Part shown: piece by piece, positions 16,733-25,072 of the stretch
Numbering within the stretch: the first letter of the stretch is position 1
Layout: the number at the start of each line of letters is the position of its first letter
Assembly: GCF_029428675.1 (NCBI RefSeq)
Contig: NZ_JAJNEL010000001.1
Coordinates: 310,001-374,000, forward strand
Length of the DNA stretch: 64,000 nt
From: Streptomyces sp. JH14
Lineage (GTDB): Bacteria; Actinomycetota; Actinomycetes; Streptomycetales; Streptomycetaceae
Reading direction: 5' to 3'
Program-made: the position numbers and the translations under genes
The notes under the pieces: model-generated
The model's input: the letters and a program-made list of their open reading frames with translations, nothing else
Told to the model about the DNA's origin: nothing
Databases searched by the model: none

Positions 16733-16990
16733 GAACATGGGGAGGGGCGGCGGCTTCAGCGGGTCAGCCGGACCGCGAAGCGCGCGGTCCGGCTGCGGCG
16801 GGCGATTGCGGTGACGATGTCCGCTCAGGGCCAGGCTGTGAGGGACGTCGTCTCGTTGATGCACGCCGGCGAGGGTCTGATCGTGCACCACGCCACCCGG
16901 GATCTGCTGGACGAGTCCGCCCGACTGCACCGCAGCACAGCCGAGCGGACCTGTTCACCCGCGCCCTGCATGTCGTCCGCCGCACGGTGA
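16733..16990 (+). pseudogene. Remnant of an IS630-type transposase N-terminus
   Basis: Reading from 16751 gives RLQRVSRTAKRAVRLRRAIA, then VTMSAQGQAVRDVVSLMHAG, closely resembling the N-terminal HTH region of Streptomyces IS630 transposases (R-x-x-x-x-R-T-x-K-x-x-V-R-L-R-R-A-I-x-V-x-M-S-A-Q-G-Q-x-V-R-D). After about residue 50 the match is lost and stops or frame changes follow. No catalytic DDE part remains. Confidence 0.5.
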
Positions 16991-17162
16991 TCTCACCGAG
17001 CGGCTTTCCCCCTCCGCCCGCAGACGCGGCCGCCAAAGCAACGGCATTGCCATACGTTCAACAGGGAAACAGCCATGCCGGGCCCGGAGACCGGGCACCC
17101 TATTACGGAGCCACCAAGAACCCGGTGGGACAAGGGTGGTGCTCAGCTGCTGTGAGCAGTGA

Positions 17163-17402
17163 TCACGGCGCCTTCTTCAGGGTGAAGTTGCCGATGGTCG
17201 TCTCTCCCTTCACGATCTTCACCTTGGTAGCGACGGCCGGGAAGGTGCCGTCCCTGGCGGTCTTCAGGGTGTAGCTGAATGCCCAGCTGTCGATCTGGAC
17301 GGTGGCCCCGGCGAGCGGCACGGTGCCGCCCGCGTCATCGGAGCGGAGGACCGTACTGGTGTACTTGCCCCAGGTCTTCGGTGGCTTGACGTGCATGGTC
17401 AC
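17163..17402 (-). pseudogene. C-terminal remnant of a secreted protease-type protein (carboxypeptidase-regulatory-like domain)
   Basis: 79 codons with the pattern PPKTWGKYTSTVL, PLAGATVQIDSWAFSYTLKT and KIVKGETTIGNFTLKKA. This is the tail architecture (a Ca-binding-like beta-sandwich repeat) I know from large Streptomyces subtilisin-like S8 peptidases. The middle of the domain is missing, with TARDGTF joining directly to PAVATKV, and no protease sequence lies upstream. Treated as a decayed fragment. Confidence 0.45.
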
Positions 17403-17562
17403 CGGGATCGGGGAGACGCGGTACGAGGGCGGTCACGAGGAGCCGGACAGTCGGTCGATCAGTAACTCCTGCGCCACGGTGCTGAGTTCGCCCTGATCCG
17501 CAACCCGTACCGCGCGCAGCAGCGCTGACTGCAGACCCCGGCGCGCCGCCCGGACGCGACGC

Positions 17563-17598
17563 AACGAGCCCCCGCCTGATTTCCGGCGGGGGCTCGTT
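17563..17598. terminator. Strong terminator after old-yellow-enzyme gene
   Basis: AACGAGCCCCCGCC (17563-17576) and GGCGGGGGCTCGTT (17585-17598) form a perfect 14-bp stem with an 8-nt loop, 8 bp past the leftward stop at 17607. Confidence 0.85.
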
Positions 17599-17606
17599 CC
17601 GTCGTG

Positions 17607-18704
17607 TCAGACGGAACGAAGGTACTGGGCGGGCTTGCGGACCTCGCCGCCCAGTTCGCGTGCCGCGTGCTGCGCCCACGACGGGCTGCGCAGCAGTTCC
17701 CGCCCGAGGAGTACGGCGTCCGCCTGCCCGTCGGCGACGATCTTCTCGGCCTGCTGCGGATCGGTGATCAGTCCCACGGCCGCGACGGGCAGCGAGGTCT
17801 CCTCCCGCACCCGGGCGGCGAACGGGACCTGGTAGCCGGGGCCCGTGGTGATCCGGGCATGCGGCGCGTTGCCGCCGCTGGAGACGTCCAGCAGGTCGAC
17901 GCCGTGGGCCCGGAGCTCCGCGGCCAGCCGCACCGTCTCGTCCACGGTCCAGCCCTCGCGGTCGTCCTCGTCGTTCTCGGTGAGCCAGTCGGTGGCCGAG
18001 ATCCGGAAGAAGACGGGCAGGTCCTCGGGCCACACGTCGCGCACGGCGTCGACGACCTGGAGGGCGAACCTGACGCGGTTCTCGAAGCTGCCGCCGTACT
18101 CGTCGGTGCGCCGGTTGCTGTGCGGGGAGAGGAACTGTCCGACGAGATAGCCGTGGGCTCCGTGCACCTCGGCGACCTCGAAGCCCGCGTCGAGGGCGCG
18201 GCGAGCAGCCTCGCGGAACTGCTCGACGACGGCGTGGATCTCTTCCACGGTCAGCTCGTGCGGTACGGGATGACCCTCGTCGAACGGAAGCGGGCTGGGG
18301 GCGACGGGCTGCCAGCCGTGCTCGTCCTGGCCCACGGGCCCTCCGCCCGTCCAGGGGGCCGCGGTCGATGCCTTGCGGCCGGCGTGGGCGAGCTGGATGC
18401 CGGCGACGGAAGCCTGGCTCTTGATGAAAGCGGTGATCCGACGGAGGGCGGTCACCTGGGTGTCGTTCCAGATGCCGAGGTCGGCGGGGCTGATCCGGCC
18501 CTCGGGGCTGACGGCCGTCGCCTCGGTGAGGATGAGGCCGGTGCCGCCGATGGCGCGTGCCGCGAGGTGGGCGAAATGCCAGTCGGTCGCGACGCCCGCG
18601 TTCGGCCCCACCGGCTCCGCGCTGTACTGACACATGGGCGCCATCCATACCCGGTTGGGTATGACGAGCGACCTCAAGGTGTACGGCTCGAACAGGGCAC
18701 TCAC
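17607..18704 (-). CDS. NADH:flavin oxidoreductase, old yellow enzyme family (YqjM-like)
   Basis: 365 aa, cytosolic FMN enzyme reducing alpha,beta-unsaturated carbonyl compounds with NAD(P)H. MAPMCQYSA (residues 21-29) carries the Cys typical of the thermophilic-like YqjM subgroup. QLAHAGRKAS supplies the FMN/substrate His region, VHGAHGYLVGQFLSPHSNRRTDEYGGS is the conserved barrel segment (residues about 180-206), and AAVGLITDPQQAE with DAVLLGRELL is the phosphate-binding end. Length and motifs are complete. It is a single gene with a strong terminator. A direct repeat TAGTACGA upstream suggests control by a small redox- or ligand-responsive repressor. Confidence 0.92.
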   Translation of the reverse strand: MSALFEPYTLRSLVIPNRVWMAPMCQYSAEPVGPNAGVATDWHFAHLAARAIGGTGLILTEATAVSPEGRISPADLGIWNDTQVTALRRITAFIKSQASVAGIQLAHAGRKASTAAPWTGGGPVGQDEHGWQPVAPSPLPFDEGHPVPHELTVEEIHAVVEQFREAARRALDAGFEVAEVHGAHGYLVGQFLSPHSNRRTDEYGGSFENRVRFALQVVDAVRDVWPEDLPVFFRISATDWLTENDEDDREGWTVDETVRLAAELRAHGVDLLDVSSGGNAPHARITTGPGYQVPFAARVREETSLPVAAVGLITDPQQAEKIVADGQADAVLLGRELLRSPSWAQHAARELGGEVRKPAQYLRSV

Positions 18705-18735
18705 GACGGTCTCCGCTTCACCGGGACGACAGGAT

Positions 18736-18766
18736 CGCTAGTACGATACATCCCGTAGTACGACGG
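18736..18766. promoter_or_regulatory. Direct repeat TAGTACGA upstream of old yellow enzyme gene
   Basis: TAGTACGATACATCCCGTAGTACGA holds two copies of TAGTACGA about 17 bp apart in the least GC-rich part of the gap, 35-60 bp upstream of the start codon. A repressor or activator site is inferred from position only. Confidence 0.4.
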
Positions 18767-18803
18767 ACGTCAAATTACGAAGACTCTCGTACAACGCGAC
18801 ATG

Positions 18804-18844
18804 CGGATGAGGCCCCTCCCTGTTTCCGGGAAGGGCCTCATCCG
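18804..18844 (-). terminator. Terminator of the glucuronoxylan operon
   Basis: CGGATGAGGCCC (18804-18815) pairs with GGGCCTCATCCG (18833-18844); an inner CTCCC/GGGAA partly extends the stem. It lies 16 bp past the stop of the last leftward gene. Confidence 0.8.
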
Positions 18845-18859
18845 CGAACCGTTCATGAC

Positions 18860-19240
18860 TCAGGCGCGGCGCCGCAGAGTGATCTCCGCATCGGCGTCGT
18901 AGCCCTGGGTCCAGCTGCGGCCGGCGTCCGACCTCCAGGTGACGTGGACGATCGCCCCGTCGACCCTGACGGTTTCCACCGTCATGGCACGGTCGCCGGC
19001 CCGCACATCACCACGGCGCAGCTCCTGCGCCGTGACGGTGACGGGCTCCGCCGACTGCGCGCTCTCCACCTCGTCCGCCGCACGGGCGAGAGCCGCAGCC
19101 AGTTCCCGGGACCGGGCAGGGGTGCAGATCAGTGAGAACTCCCCCGCCGGACCCGCCACCCGGACCTCGACCCCCGCCCCAACGGGGGTCACGCCCAGGA
19201 TCGCACCGTGTCCGCCGGCGTCCTCGATCTCACTCTTCAT
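18860..19240 (-). CDS. Small hypothetical protein downstream of GH115
   Basis: 126 aa from the ATG at 19240 (GGGGAG about 8 nt upstream). No family recognised and no signal peptide. The N-terminal half alternates hydrophobic and small residues (GAILGVTPVGAGVEVRVAG), as in a beta-sandwich. A helical stretch SRELAAALARAADEVESAQ follows, then a C-terminal beta-rich part ending in DAEITLRRRA. It begins 29 bp after the GH115 stop and is the last gene before a strong terminator, so it is co-transcribed with xylan genes. A cytosolic accessory or regulatory role is possible but unsupported. Confidence 0.7.
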   Translation of the reverse strand: MKSEIEDAGGHGAILGVTPVGAGVEVRVAGPAGEFSLICTPARSRELAAALARAADEVESAQSAEPVTVTAQELRRGDVRAGDRAMTVETVRVDGAIVHVTWRSDAGRSWTQGYDADAEITLRRRA

Positions 19241-19269
19241 CGCTCTGCTCCCCTTGCCCGTCCCACGGC

Positions 19270-22200
19270 TCACTTCAGCCGGAGGCTCTCCTGCGGGCCC
19301 AGGTAGCTGGGCTTGAGGCCGCCGGTGTCGACCACCAGGTTCTGCAGCACCACCGTCGGGTCGACCATCCAGAATTTCAGCACATGCACACCGGCCCGGC
19401 CGATGTGGTGCACCGTGCTGGTGCGGTTGACGTTGTCGGAGGTGTTGCGCGCCCACTGGACGTTCATGGTGCCGTCGTCGGATCCCGTCACCGCCGTGAC
19501 GTTCACGCTCTGCGGCGCGTCGTCGTCGAAGGAGACGGCGTACGTGAGACCGTCGGACGCCAGCGCGTTGTTGCGGGGCGACAGGTACGCGTGCACGGTG
19601 ACCGGCCCGGTCGTGAACAGGCTGACCTTGTACTCCAGCCGCGGGCTGCCGCCGCCGGGGGTCTGGCGGGCGGAGGTGACCGGGAAGGGTTCCATACCGG
19701 AGCCGGTACGGCCGATGCCGGGGATACGCGTCCAGGTGATCCCGTTGCTGCCCACCGACCGGGAGTAGTGGTCCGCCTCGATGGAGACGTACCCGTTGGC
19801 CTCGACGAACCCTTCGAGCTGCGAACGCCGCTCCTCGGGGTGGTCGATCACGGCGCGGACGACGACTTCGCGGCCGTCCGGACCGCTGACCGTGATCGGC
19901 ACTTCCGTGGCGCCCTTGGGCGCCCGCGACCAGTCGACGCGGAAGGTGATCCGGTCCTGCTTGTCGACCCGTCCCCTGACCCGGTCGGCGATGAGCCAGG
20001 AAGCCCCGGTGCGGACCCGGTAGTCGAACGGGGCGGCGCCCCGGTTGAACACCTCGATGTACTGCGCGGCCTGGCTCTGGTACGGGCTGAACGACGGCAG
20101 AACGGCCGGGGAGCTCTCCTCGGGCCACCACTTGTCCGAGCCGTCGACGGCCACGCCCATCTCGGCACGGGCCGGCAGGTCGATGCGCTTGATCGCCGGG
20201 AACAGCACGTCCTTGATGGCGACGTTGTTGAGCTCGGGCTGCTGCCAGGGGGCGTTCGGCCCGTAGCGGGCCACATCGCCGTAGTCGATGTGCGGCTGGG
20301 TCTGGAAGCCCTGCCACTTCCCGTCGGCGACCTTCGTGTTGAAACGGTCCGCCAGCGCCAGGTCGTCGGCGAGACGGGCCTCGGCGGCGGCCGCCAGGTC
20401 GTTGGTGAGGGCCCGGCCCTGTGCCGCGTAGTGCAGGTTCTTGAACTCGGCCTCACGCAGGGCGTAGAGGTTGGCGGTGGCCTGCACCTCGTAGCCGACC
20501 AGCTCGTACCAGGCGTCCTGGACGGAGGCGGGGAGCCTGCGGCCGATCCGTTCGGCGTCGGCCCCGAGCCGCTGCCACTCCTCGGTGACGCGCTCCAGCT
20601 CCCGGTAGTCGGTGAGGCTGAACGGGGTCGCCTGGTCGTCGTAGACGATCGCCGACGCGTCCTTGGCGGGATCCTTGGCGGGGTCGAGCGTGATCCTGCG
20701 GTTGAGCAGCTCGGGCTTGCGCCGCGACTGCAGCTGCGCATACGTGCGGAGCACCTCGGCGATGTCCTCGGCCTGCTGCTCGCCGAAGTTCTGCCGGGCG
20801 TACTGCTCCTCCCACTCCGGCAGCCGGTCGAGGGTCCAGCGGTCGGGGTTCCAGGCGTACTCCAGGAAGAACTGCGTGGGCAGTTCGTTGCCCTTGAGGT
20901 CGCCGACGTTGGTGACCCACAGGCCGTGGTTCCCGTAGGCGGCGCTCTGGTGGAGCTGGTCCCACATGTTCGGCAGCGAAGTGGTGTCCACCCACTTGTA
21001 GTTGCGGCCCACTCCGACGTAGTCGAAGTGGTAGTAGAGGCCGTAACCGCCGGTGCGGGCGTCGTTCTTGAGGTCGGGCAGCTTACGGATGTTGGCCCAG
21101 TTGTCGTCGGTGAGGACGACGGTGACGTCGTCGGGCACCCGCAGCCCGCGGTCCCAGTAGCGCTGGACCTCCTTGTAGAGGGTCCACACCTGCGGAATCG
21201 TGGTGACGTCCTTGCCGGAGACGTCGGCCAGGATCTGCCGCTGGGTGGCGATGATCTCGGTCATCAGCTCGATGCCGTCGCCGTCCGGCAGACTGACGTC
21301 GCCGTTGCCGCGCATGCCGAGGGTGACGACACCCTCGAAGTCCTCGGCCTCCATCCGGCGGATGCCGTCGGCCCAGTACGCCTTGATCGCCTCGGCGTTG
21401 CGGCGGAAGGACCACTCGCCGGTACCCCCGTAGGGGTCGTGACCGGGGGTGGTGATGTTGCCCGCGCTGTCCCGGACGGCGGCGACGGCGTGCCGGTTCC
21501 ACTCCTCGATGCCGCGCATCATCGGCGCCTCGTGCGAGGTGCCCATGACGACGCCGTACGCCTTCGCGGTGGCGTGGTTCTGCGGGTCGTCCTCGGCGAA
21601 CGCGCGTCCCCAGACGGCCGGCCAGAGGTAGTTGGCCTTCAGACGCAGCATCACTTCGAAGATCTTGGCGTAGAAGTCGGCGTTGAAGCCGCCCTCGAAG
21701 CCAGGAGCCTTGCCGGGACCGAAGAACGCCGGTGCCCAGGTGCCGAGCGCCGGGTTCTCGTCGTTGATGAAGAATCCGCGGTACTTGACGGCCGGGGTGC
21801 CCTGGGTGTGGCGGCCGGGCAGAACGTGGAGCCCGTCCCGGTGTACGGGGGTGACGTCGTCCCACCAGTACCAGGGGGAGACACCGATCCCGCGGGAGAC
21901 GTCGTACGTGCCGTAGATCGTGCCGCGCTGGTCGCTGCCCGCGATCACGAAGGCTCGGTCGACGCCGGGCAGCGGCTTCTCGACGATGGTCTGGAGGCTG
22001 GTCTCCCACTTGCCCTTGATGCCGGAGACGTTGAGCTTTCCTGCGGCGATCAGTCCGTCGATCAGCGGGCTGCGTCCGATGGTTCCGACGATGACGATCT
22101 CGCGGCCCTTCGGGGTCGCACCGCGCGAGAGAACCGGGCGGACGCCGGTGACGCGCTCGATGTCGGCCTGGAGGTCACCGGCCACCCGGACGACGCCGGC

Positions 22201-22452
22201 GTAGTCCCGGTCGCTGACCAGGATCGGGGCCGCAGCGCCCGCCCTGAAGAGGGGGAAGCTTCCGGAGCGGGGCGTGAAGGAGATGTACGCGCCGGGGTCG
22301 GTCGGCAGTCCGGCCGCGCCCGGTGCGGCGGCCAGGGCCTCCGACGAGAGACCGATCAGCGAACCGAGAGGCGTTGCCGTCAGGGCGGTGAGCCCCAGTC
22401 CGAGCCCCAGAATCGATCTGCGGCTCGCGTGTTGCGGGGAATGCTTGTCCAT
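19270..22452 (-). CDS. GH115 xylan alpha-1,2-glucuronidase, Tat-exported
   Basis: 1060 aa. A Tat signal (SRRSILGLGLGL near residue 11) predicts secretion in folded form. The fold begins with a GH115 N-terminal domain (RVAGDLQADIERVTG), then the catalytic TIM barrel with KYRGFFINDENPALG, LRLKANYLWPAVWGRAF, GVVMGTSHEAPMMR and VVLTDDNWANIRKL, and a long C-terminal beta region (SIEADHYSR). Family members remove 4-O-methyl-glucuronic acid from internal and terminal xylan positions. Length is normal for the family. It follows the symporter gene after a 93-bp gap in the leftward xylanase operon and supplies the debranching step between GH10 cleavage and uptake. Confidence 0.92.
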   Translation of the reverse strand: MDKHSPQHASRRSILGLGLGLTALTATPLGSLIGLSSEALAAAPGAAGLPTDPGAYISFTPRSGSFPLFRAGAAAPILVSDRDYAGVVRVAGDLQADIERVTGVRPVLSRGATPKGREIVIVGTIGRSPLIDGLIAAGKLNVSGIKGKWETSLQTIVEKPLPGVDRAFVIAGSDQRGTIYGTYDVSRGIGVSPWYWWDDVTPVHRDGLHVLPGRHTQGTPAVKYRGFFINDENPALGTWAPAFFGPGKAPGFEGGFNADFYAKIFEVMLRLKANYLWPAVWGRAFAEDDPQNHATAKAYGVVMGTSHEAPMMRGIEEWNRHAVAAVRDSAGNITTPGHDPYGGTGEWSFRRNAEAIKAYWADGIRRMEAEDFEGVVTLGMRGNGDVSLPDGDGIELMTEIIATQRQILADVSGKDVTTIPQVWTLYKEVQRYWDRGLRVPDDVTVVLTDDNWANIRKLPDLKNDARTGGYGLYYHFDYVGVGRNYKWVDTTSLPNMWDQLHQSAAYGNHGLWVTNVGDLKGNELPTQFFLEYAWNPDRWTLDRLPEWEEQYARQNFGEQQAEDIAEVLRTYAQLQSRRKPELLNRRITLDPAKDPAKDASAIVYDDQATPFSLTDYRELERVTEEWQRLGADAERIGRRLPASVQDAWYELVGYEVQATANLYALREAEFKNLHYAAQGRALTNDLAAAAEARLADDLALADRFNTKVADGKWQGFQTQPHIDYGDVARYGPNAPWQQPELNNVAIKDVLFPAIKRIDLPARAEMGVAVDGSDKWWPEESSPAVLPSFSPYQSQAAQYIEVFNRGAAPFDYRVRTGASWLIADRVRGRVDKQDRITFRVDWSRAPKGATEVPITVSGPDGREVVVRAVIDHPEERRSQLEGFVEANGYVSIEADHYSRSVGSNGITWTRIPGIGRTGSGMEPFPVTSARQTPGGGSPRLEYKVSLFTTGPVTVHAYLSPRNNALASDGLTYAVSFDDDAPQSVNVTAVTGSDDGTMNVQWARNTSDNVNRTSTVHHIGRAGVHVLKFWMVDPTVVLQNLVVDTGGLKPSYLGPQESLRLK

Positions 22453-22545
22453 ACTGCTCTCCCTGATTTGTTCACACTCATGACAAATAGGACGGGTGTA
22501 TGCCTTGCAGAGTTGCCGCGAGGCGGTCGGGGTTCGGGCGCCCTG

Positions 22546-24078
22546 TCAGTCGCCCGCGCCCGTCACCGCGGCAGCAACGAGTTCGCGGTCGCCGTCGTGG
22601 TCGCCGTCGGGACCGGGGGAGACCGCGGCCACGATGGCGTCGGCCGTGGTGTCGGGCTCCGGGCTGAGGAGGCCGACCAGGACGTACACGACCAGCGACG
22701 TCACCAGAGGGGTCACGATGATGACGGTCTGGTCCGTGCTCTCCAGCACGAACTTCACCAGGACGTAGCCCAGCAGCCCGAGCGCCCACGAGGACAGCGC
22801 GGCGCGCGGGCCGCACTTGCGGAAGGCGGGCAGCAGACCGAGCAGCATCGGAATGGAGATCGGGCCCATGACGGCCGCGACCAGGCCGACGATGATGCCG
22901 AGCACCCCGCCGAAGTGATCGGCCTCGATGGCGACGAGCATGCTGACGGTGATGAACGCGACCGTGCACACACGGGCGATGAGCAGGCCGGTGGCCGCCG
23001 GGAGGTCCTTGGCGCGGGGCACGACCGCCGGGATGATGTCGCGGGTGACGACCGCGGAGACCGCGTTGGCGTCCGACGAGGCCATGGCCATCGTGTGCGA
23101 GAACATTCCGGCGAGCGTCAGACCCACCAGTCCGGCCGGCAGATAGGACTCCGCCATCAGCGCGTAGATCTTCTGCGGGTCGGCCACATCGGGTAGCAGC
23201 ACGGCCGCGGCGACCGGCGGGAACAGCAGGACCGCGGGCCAGATCACGTACAGCACCGCGGACAGTCCGGCCGAACGGCGGGCGGCCTGCGGGGTGTCGG
23301 TGGCCATGTAACGCTGGGCCAGGTTCCACATGCCGCCGTTGTACTCGAAGAGCTTCACGACGACGTACGCGCCGAGGAAGGTGGCGGTGTAGGGGCCGAC
23401 CAGCGGGTGGCCGTGGCCCGCGGGCAGCTTGTGCCAGAGAGTGCCCAGGCCGGAAATGCCGTCACCGAGACGGTCCAGCACCACCCAGACCATGGCGAGC
23501 GCCGCGATGCCCTGGATGACGAACTGGCCGAAGTCGGTGAGCGCATCGGCCCAGAGTCCGCCCACGGTGCAGTAGAGCAGGGTGACGACGCCGGTGATCA
23601 GAATGCCGGCCGTCATCGACATGCCGGTGAACACATTGAGCAGGACGGCGACGGACGCCCATTTGGCGGCCACGTCGAACACCTTGAGCAGGGCGCCGCT
23701 CCAGGCGAGCGCCTGCTGGGTGGGCACGTTGTAGCGCTTGGCGAGATATTCGAGCGGAGAGGCGACCGCGTACCGCTGCCGCAGCCGGTTCCAGCGCGGC
23801 GCGAACAGCCAGGCGCCCACGGCGGTACCGAGAGCGAGCGGCAGGAACGCCCACACGTAGACCGTGATGCCGTAGCTGTACGCGATGGCCGCGTAGGCGA
23901 CGAACACGGCGGCGCTGTACCCGGACATGTGGTGGGAGATGCCGGAGAGCCACCAGGGCATCCGGCCGCCGCCGGTGAAGTAGTCACTGACATCACCGAC
24001 ACGTCGGTGCGACCAGAGGCCGATGAGCAGCATCACCAGGAAATAGCCGCCGAGGGCGACCCAGTCGAGCAAAGCCAT
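22546..24078 (-). CDS. Sodium:solute symporter family protein
   Basis: 510 aa, about 13 predicted membrane helices (for example LGGYFLVMLLIGLW near the start and TLLYCTVGGLWADALTDFGQ in the middle). GGLWADALTDFGQFVIQG and LAGMFSHTMAMASSDANAVS are typical SSS-family conserved stretches around the sodium and substrate sites. AAGGAG lies 7 nt before the ATG at 24078; the frame continues upstream only through non-family sequence. Placed between a (broken) glucarate dehydratase and GH115, it is best guessed to import uronic or aldaric acids or a short acidic xylan product. The ligand cannot be read from sequence. Confidence 0.88.
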   Translation of the reverse strand: MALLDWVALGGYFLVMLLIGLWSHRRVGDVSDYFTGGGRMPWWLSGISHHMSGYSAAVFVAYAAIAYSYGITVYVWAFLPLALGTAVGAWLFAPRWNRLRQRYAVASPLEYLAKRYNVPTQQALAWSGALLKVFDVAAKWASVAVLLNVFTGMSMTAGILITGVVTLLYCTVGGLWADALTDFGQFVIQGIAALAMVWVVLDRLGDGISGLGTLWHKLPAGHGHPLVGPYTATFLGAYVVVKLFEYNGGMWNLAQRYMATDTPQAARRSAGLSAVLYVIWPAVLLFPPVAAAVLLPDVADPQKIYALMAESYLPAGLVGLTLAGMFSHTMAMASSDANAVSAVVTRDIIPAVVPRAKDLPAATGLLIARVCTVAFITVSMLVAIEADHFGGVLGIIVGLVAAVMGPISIPMLLGLLPAFRKCGPRAALSSWALGLLGYVLVKFVLESTDQTVIIVTPLVTSLVVYVLVGLLSPEPDTTADAIVAAVSPGPDGDHDGDRELVAAAVTGAGD

Positions 24079-24139
24079 GAATGCTCCTTGAACTGCTGCG
24101 GAACGCGCGGCGGTTGCGGCGGCCGACGGCCGCCACGGC
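24079..24139 (-). other. Intercistronic hairpin upstream of symporter gene
   Basis: GGCGGCCG-A-CGGCCGCC around 24117-24134 is an almost loop-less inverted repeat in the 61-bp gap between the dehydratase remnant and the symporter. It could reduce read-through or mark an mRNA processing point. Confidence 0.3.
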
Positions 24140-25035
24140 TCACCAGCGCGGGGTCTTCTTCTCGTAGTGGGGGTCGATCCGCTGCATATAGCCGGTGTCG
24201 TCCCTGTTGCGCAGACCCCAGGCGAGGTACTGCTCGTGCCGGCGGGCGAGCGCGTCCCGGTCGAGTGCGACGCCGAGGCCCGGCCCGTTCGGGACCCGTA
24301 CGGCTCCGTCGGTGAACCGCAACGCGCCCGGTTCCACGACTTCCTCGGTCTTCCACGGCCAGTGGGTGTCACAGGCGTAGGTGAGGTTCGGCGTGGCGGC
24401 CGCCAGGTGGGTCATCGCGGCCAGACTGATCCCCAGATGCGAGTTGGAGTGCATGGACAGGCCCATGGAGAAGGTGTCGCAGATGCCGGAGAGCAGCTTG
24501 GAACGGTGCAGGCCGCCCCAGTAGTGGTGGTCGGAGAGCACCACCTGGACCGACTTCTGCGCGACCGCGGGCGCCAGATGCTCGAACGCGACGACGCACA
24601 TGTTGGTGGCCAGCGGGATCGGGGTTTGCCCGGCCACCTGCGCCATGCCGTCCAGGCCGGGCGTCGGGTCCTCCAGGTACTCGAGGACACCTTCCAGGCG
24701 GCGGGCCACCTCGACCGACGTCTCCACGCTCCAGGCCGCGTCGGGGTCGAGCCGCAGCGGCACGTCGGGGCAGGCCTCGCGCAGTGCGAGGACAGCCTCG
24801 ACCTCCTCCATGGGCGGCCGGACACCGTCCTTGAGCTTGATCGCGGTGAAGCCGTACTCGGAGATCATCCGGCGCGCCTGGGCGACGATGGCCTCCGGAT
24901 CCAGTGCCGCGCCCCAGTCGTCCGGTTCCTGTCCCGGGTGCGCGGCCCACTTGTAGAAGAGATACGCGCTGAACGGCACGGATTCACGTATACCGGGGTG
25001 ATCTTCACTGCATGGATCCGGAGGCCGTCCGTCAC
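24140..25035 (-). pseudogene. gudD: Glucarate dehydratase with internal deletion (enolase superfamily)
   Basis: The C-terminal part is well preserved: PFSAYLFYKWAAHPG, AIKLKDGVRPPMEEVEAVLA, LRLDPDAAWSVETS, LEYLEDPTPGLDGMA, PLATNMCVVAF, VLSDHHYWGGL and LSMHSNSHLGISLAAMTH, all signatures of glucarate/idarate dehydratase. The upstream GTG at 25035 with GGAGG opens MTDGLRIHAVKITPVYV, the expected first 17 residues. The next roughly 125 residues (capping domain and start of the barrel) are absent, and the two parts are out of frame (56 nt between GTG 25035 and codon 24979). Without the cap the enzyme should be inactive, although a 279-aa product from GTG 24979 could be made. Confidence 0.75.
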
Positions 25036-25072
25036 TGGGCTGCCTCCTCCGTGCTGCGGGTCATGTGTGCTT

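Noticed and set aside
19132..23196. A 1354-codon open frame on the plus strand opposite GH115 and the symporter
   Set aside because: Asp/Val/Gly/Arg-rich low-complexity sequence with no domain; a by-product of high GC at third codon positions of the real minus-strand genes, which have clear catalytic motifs.
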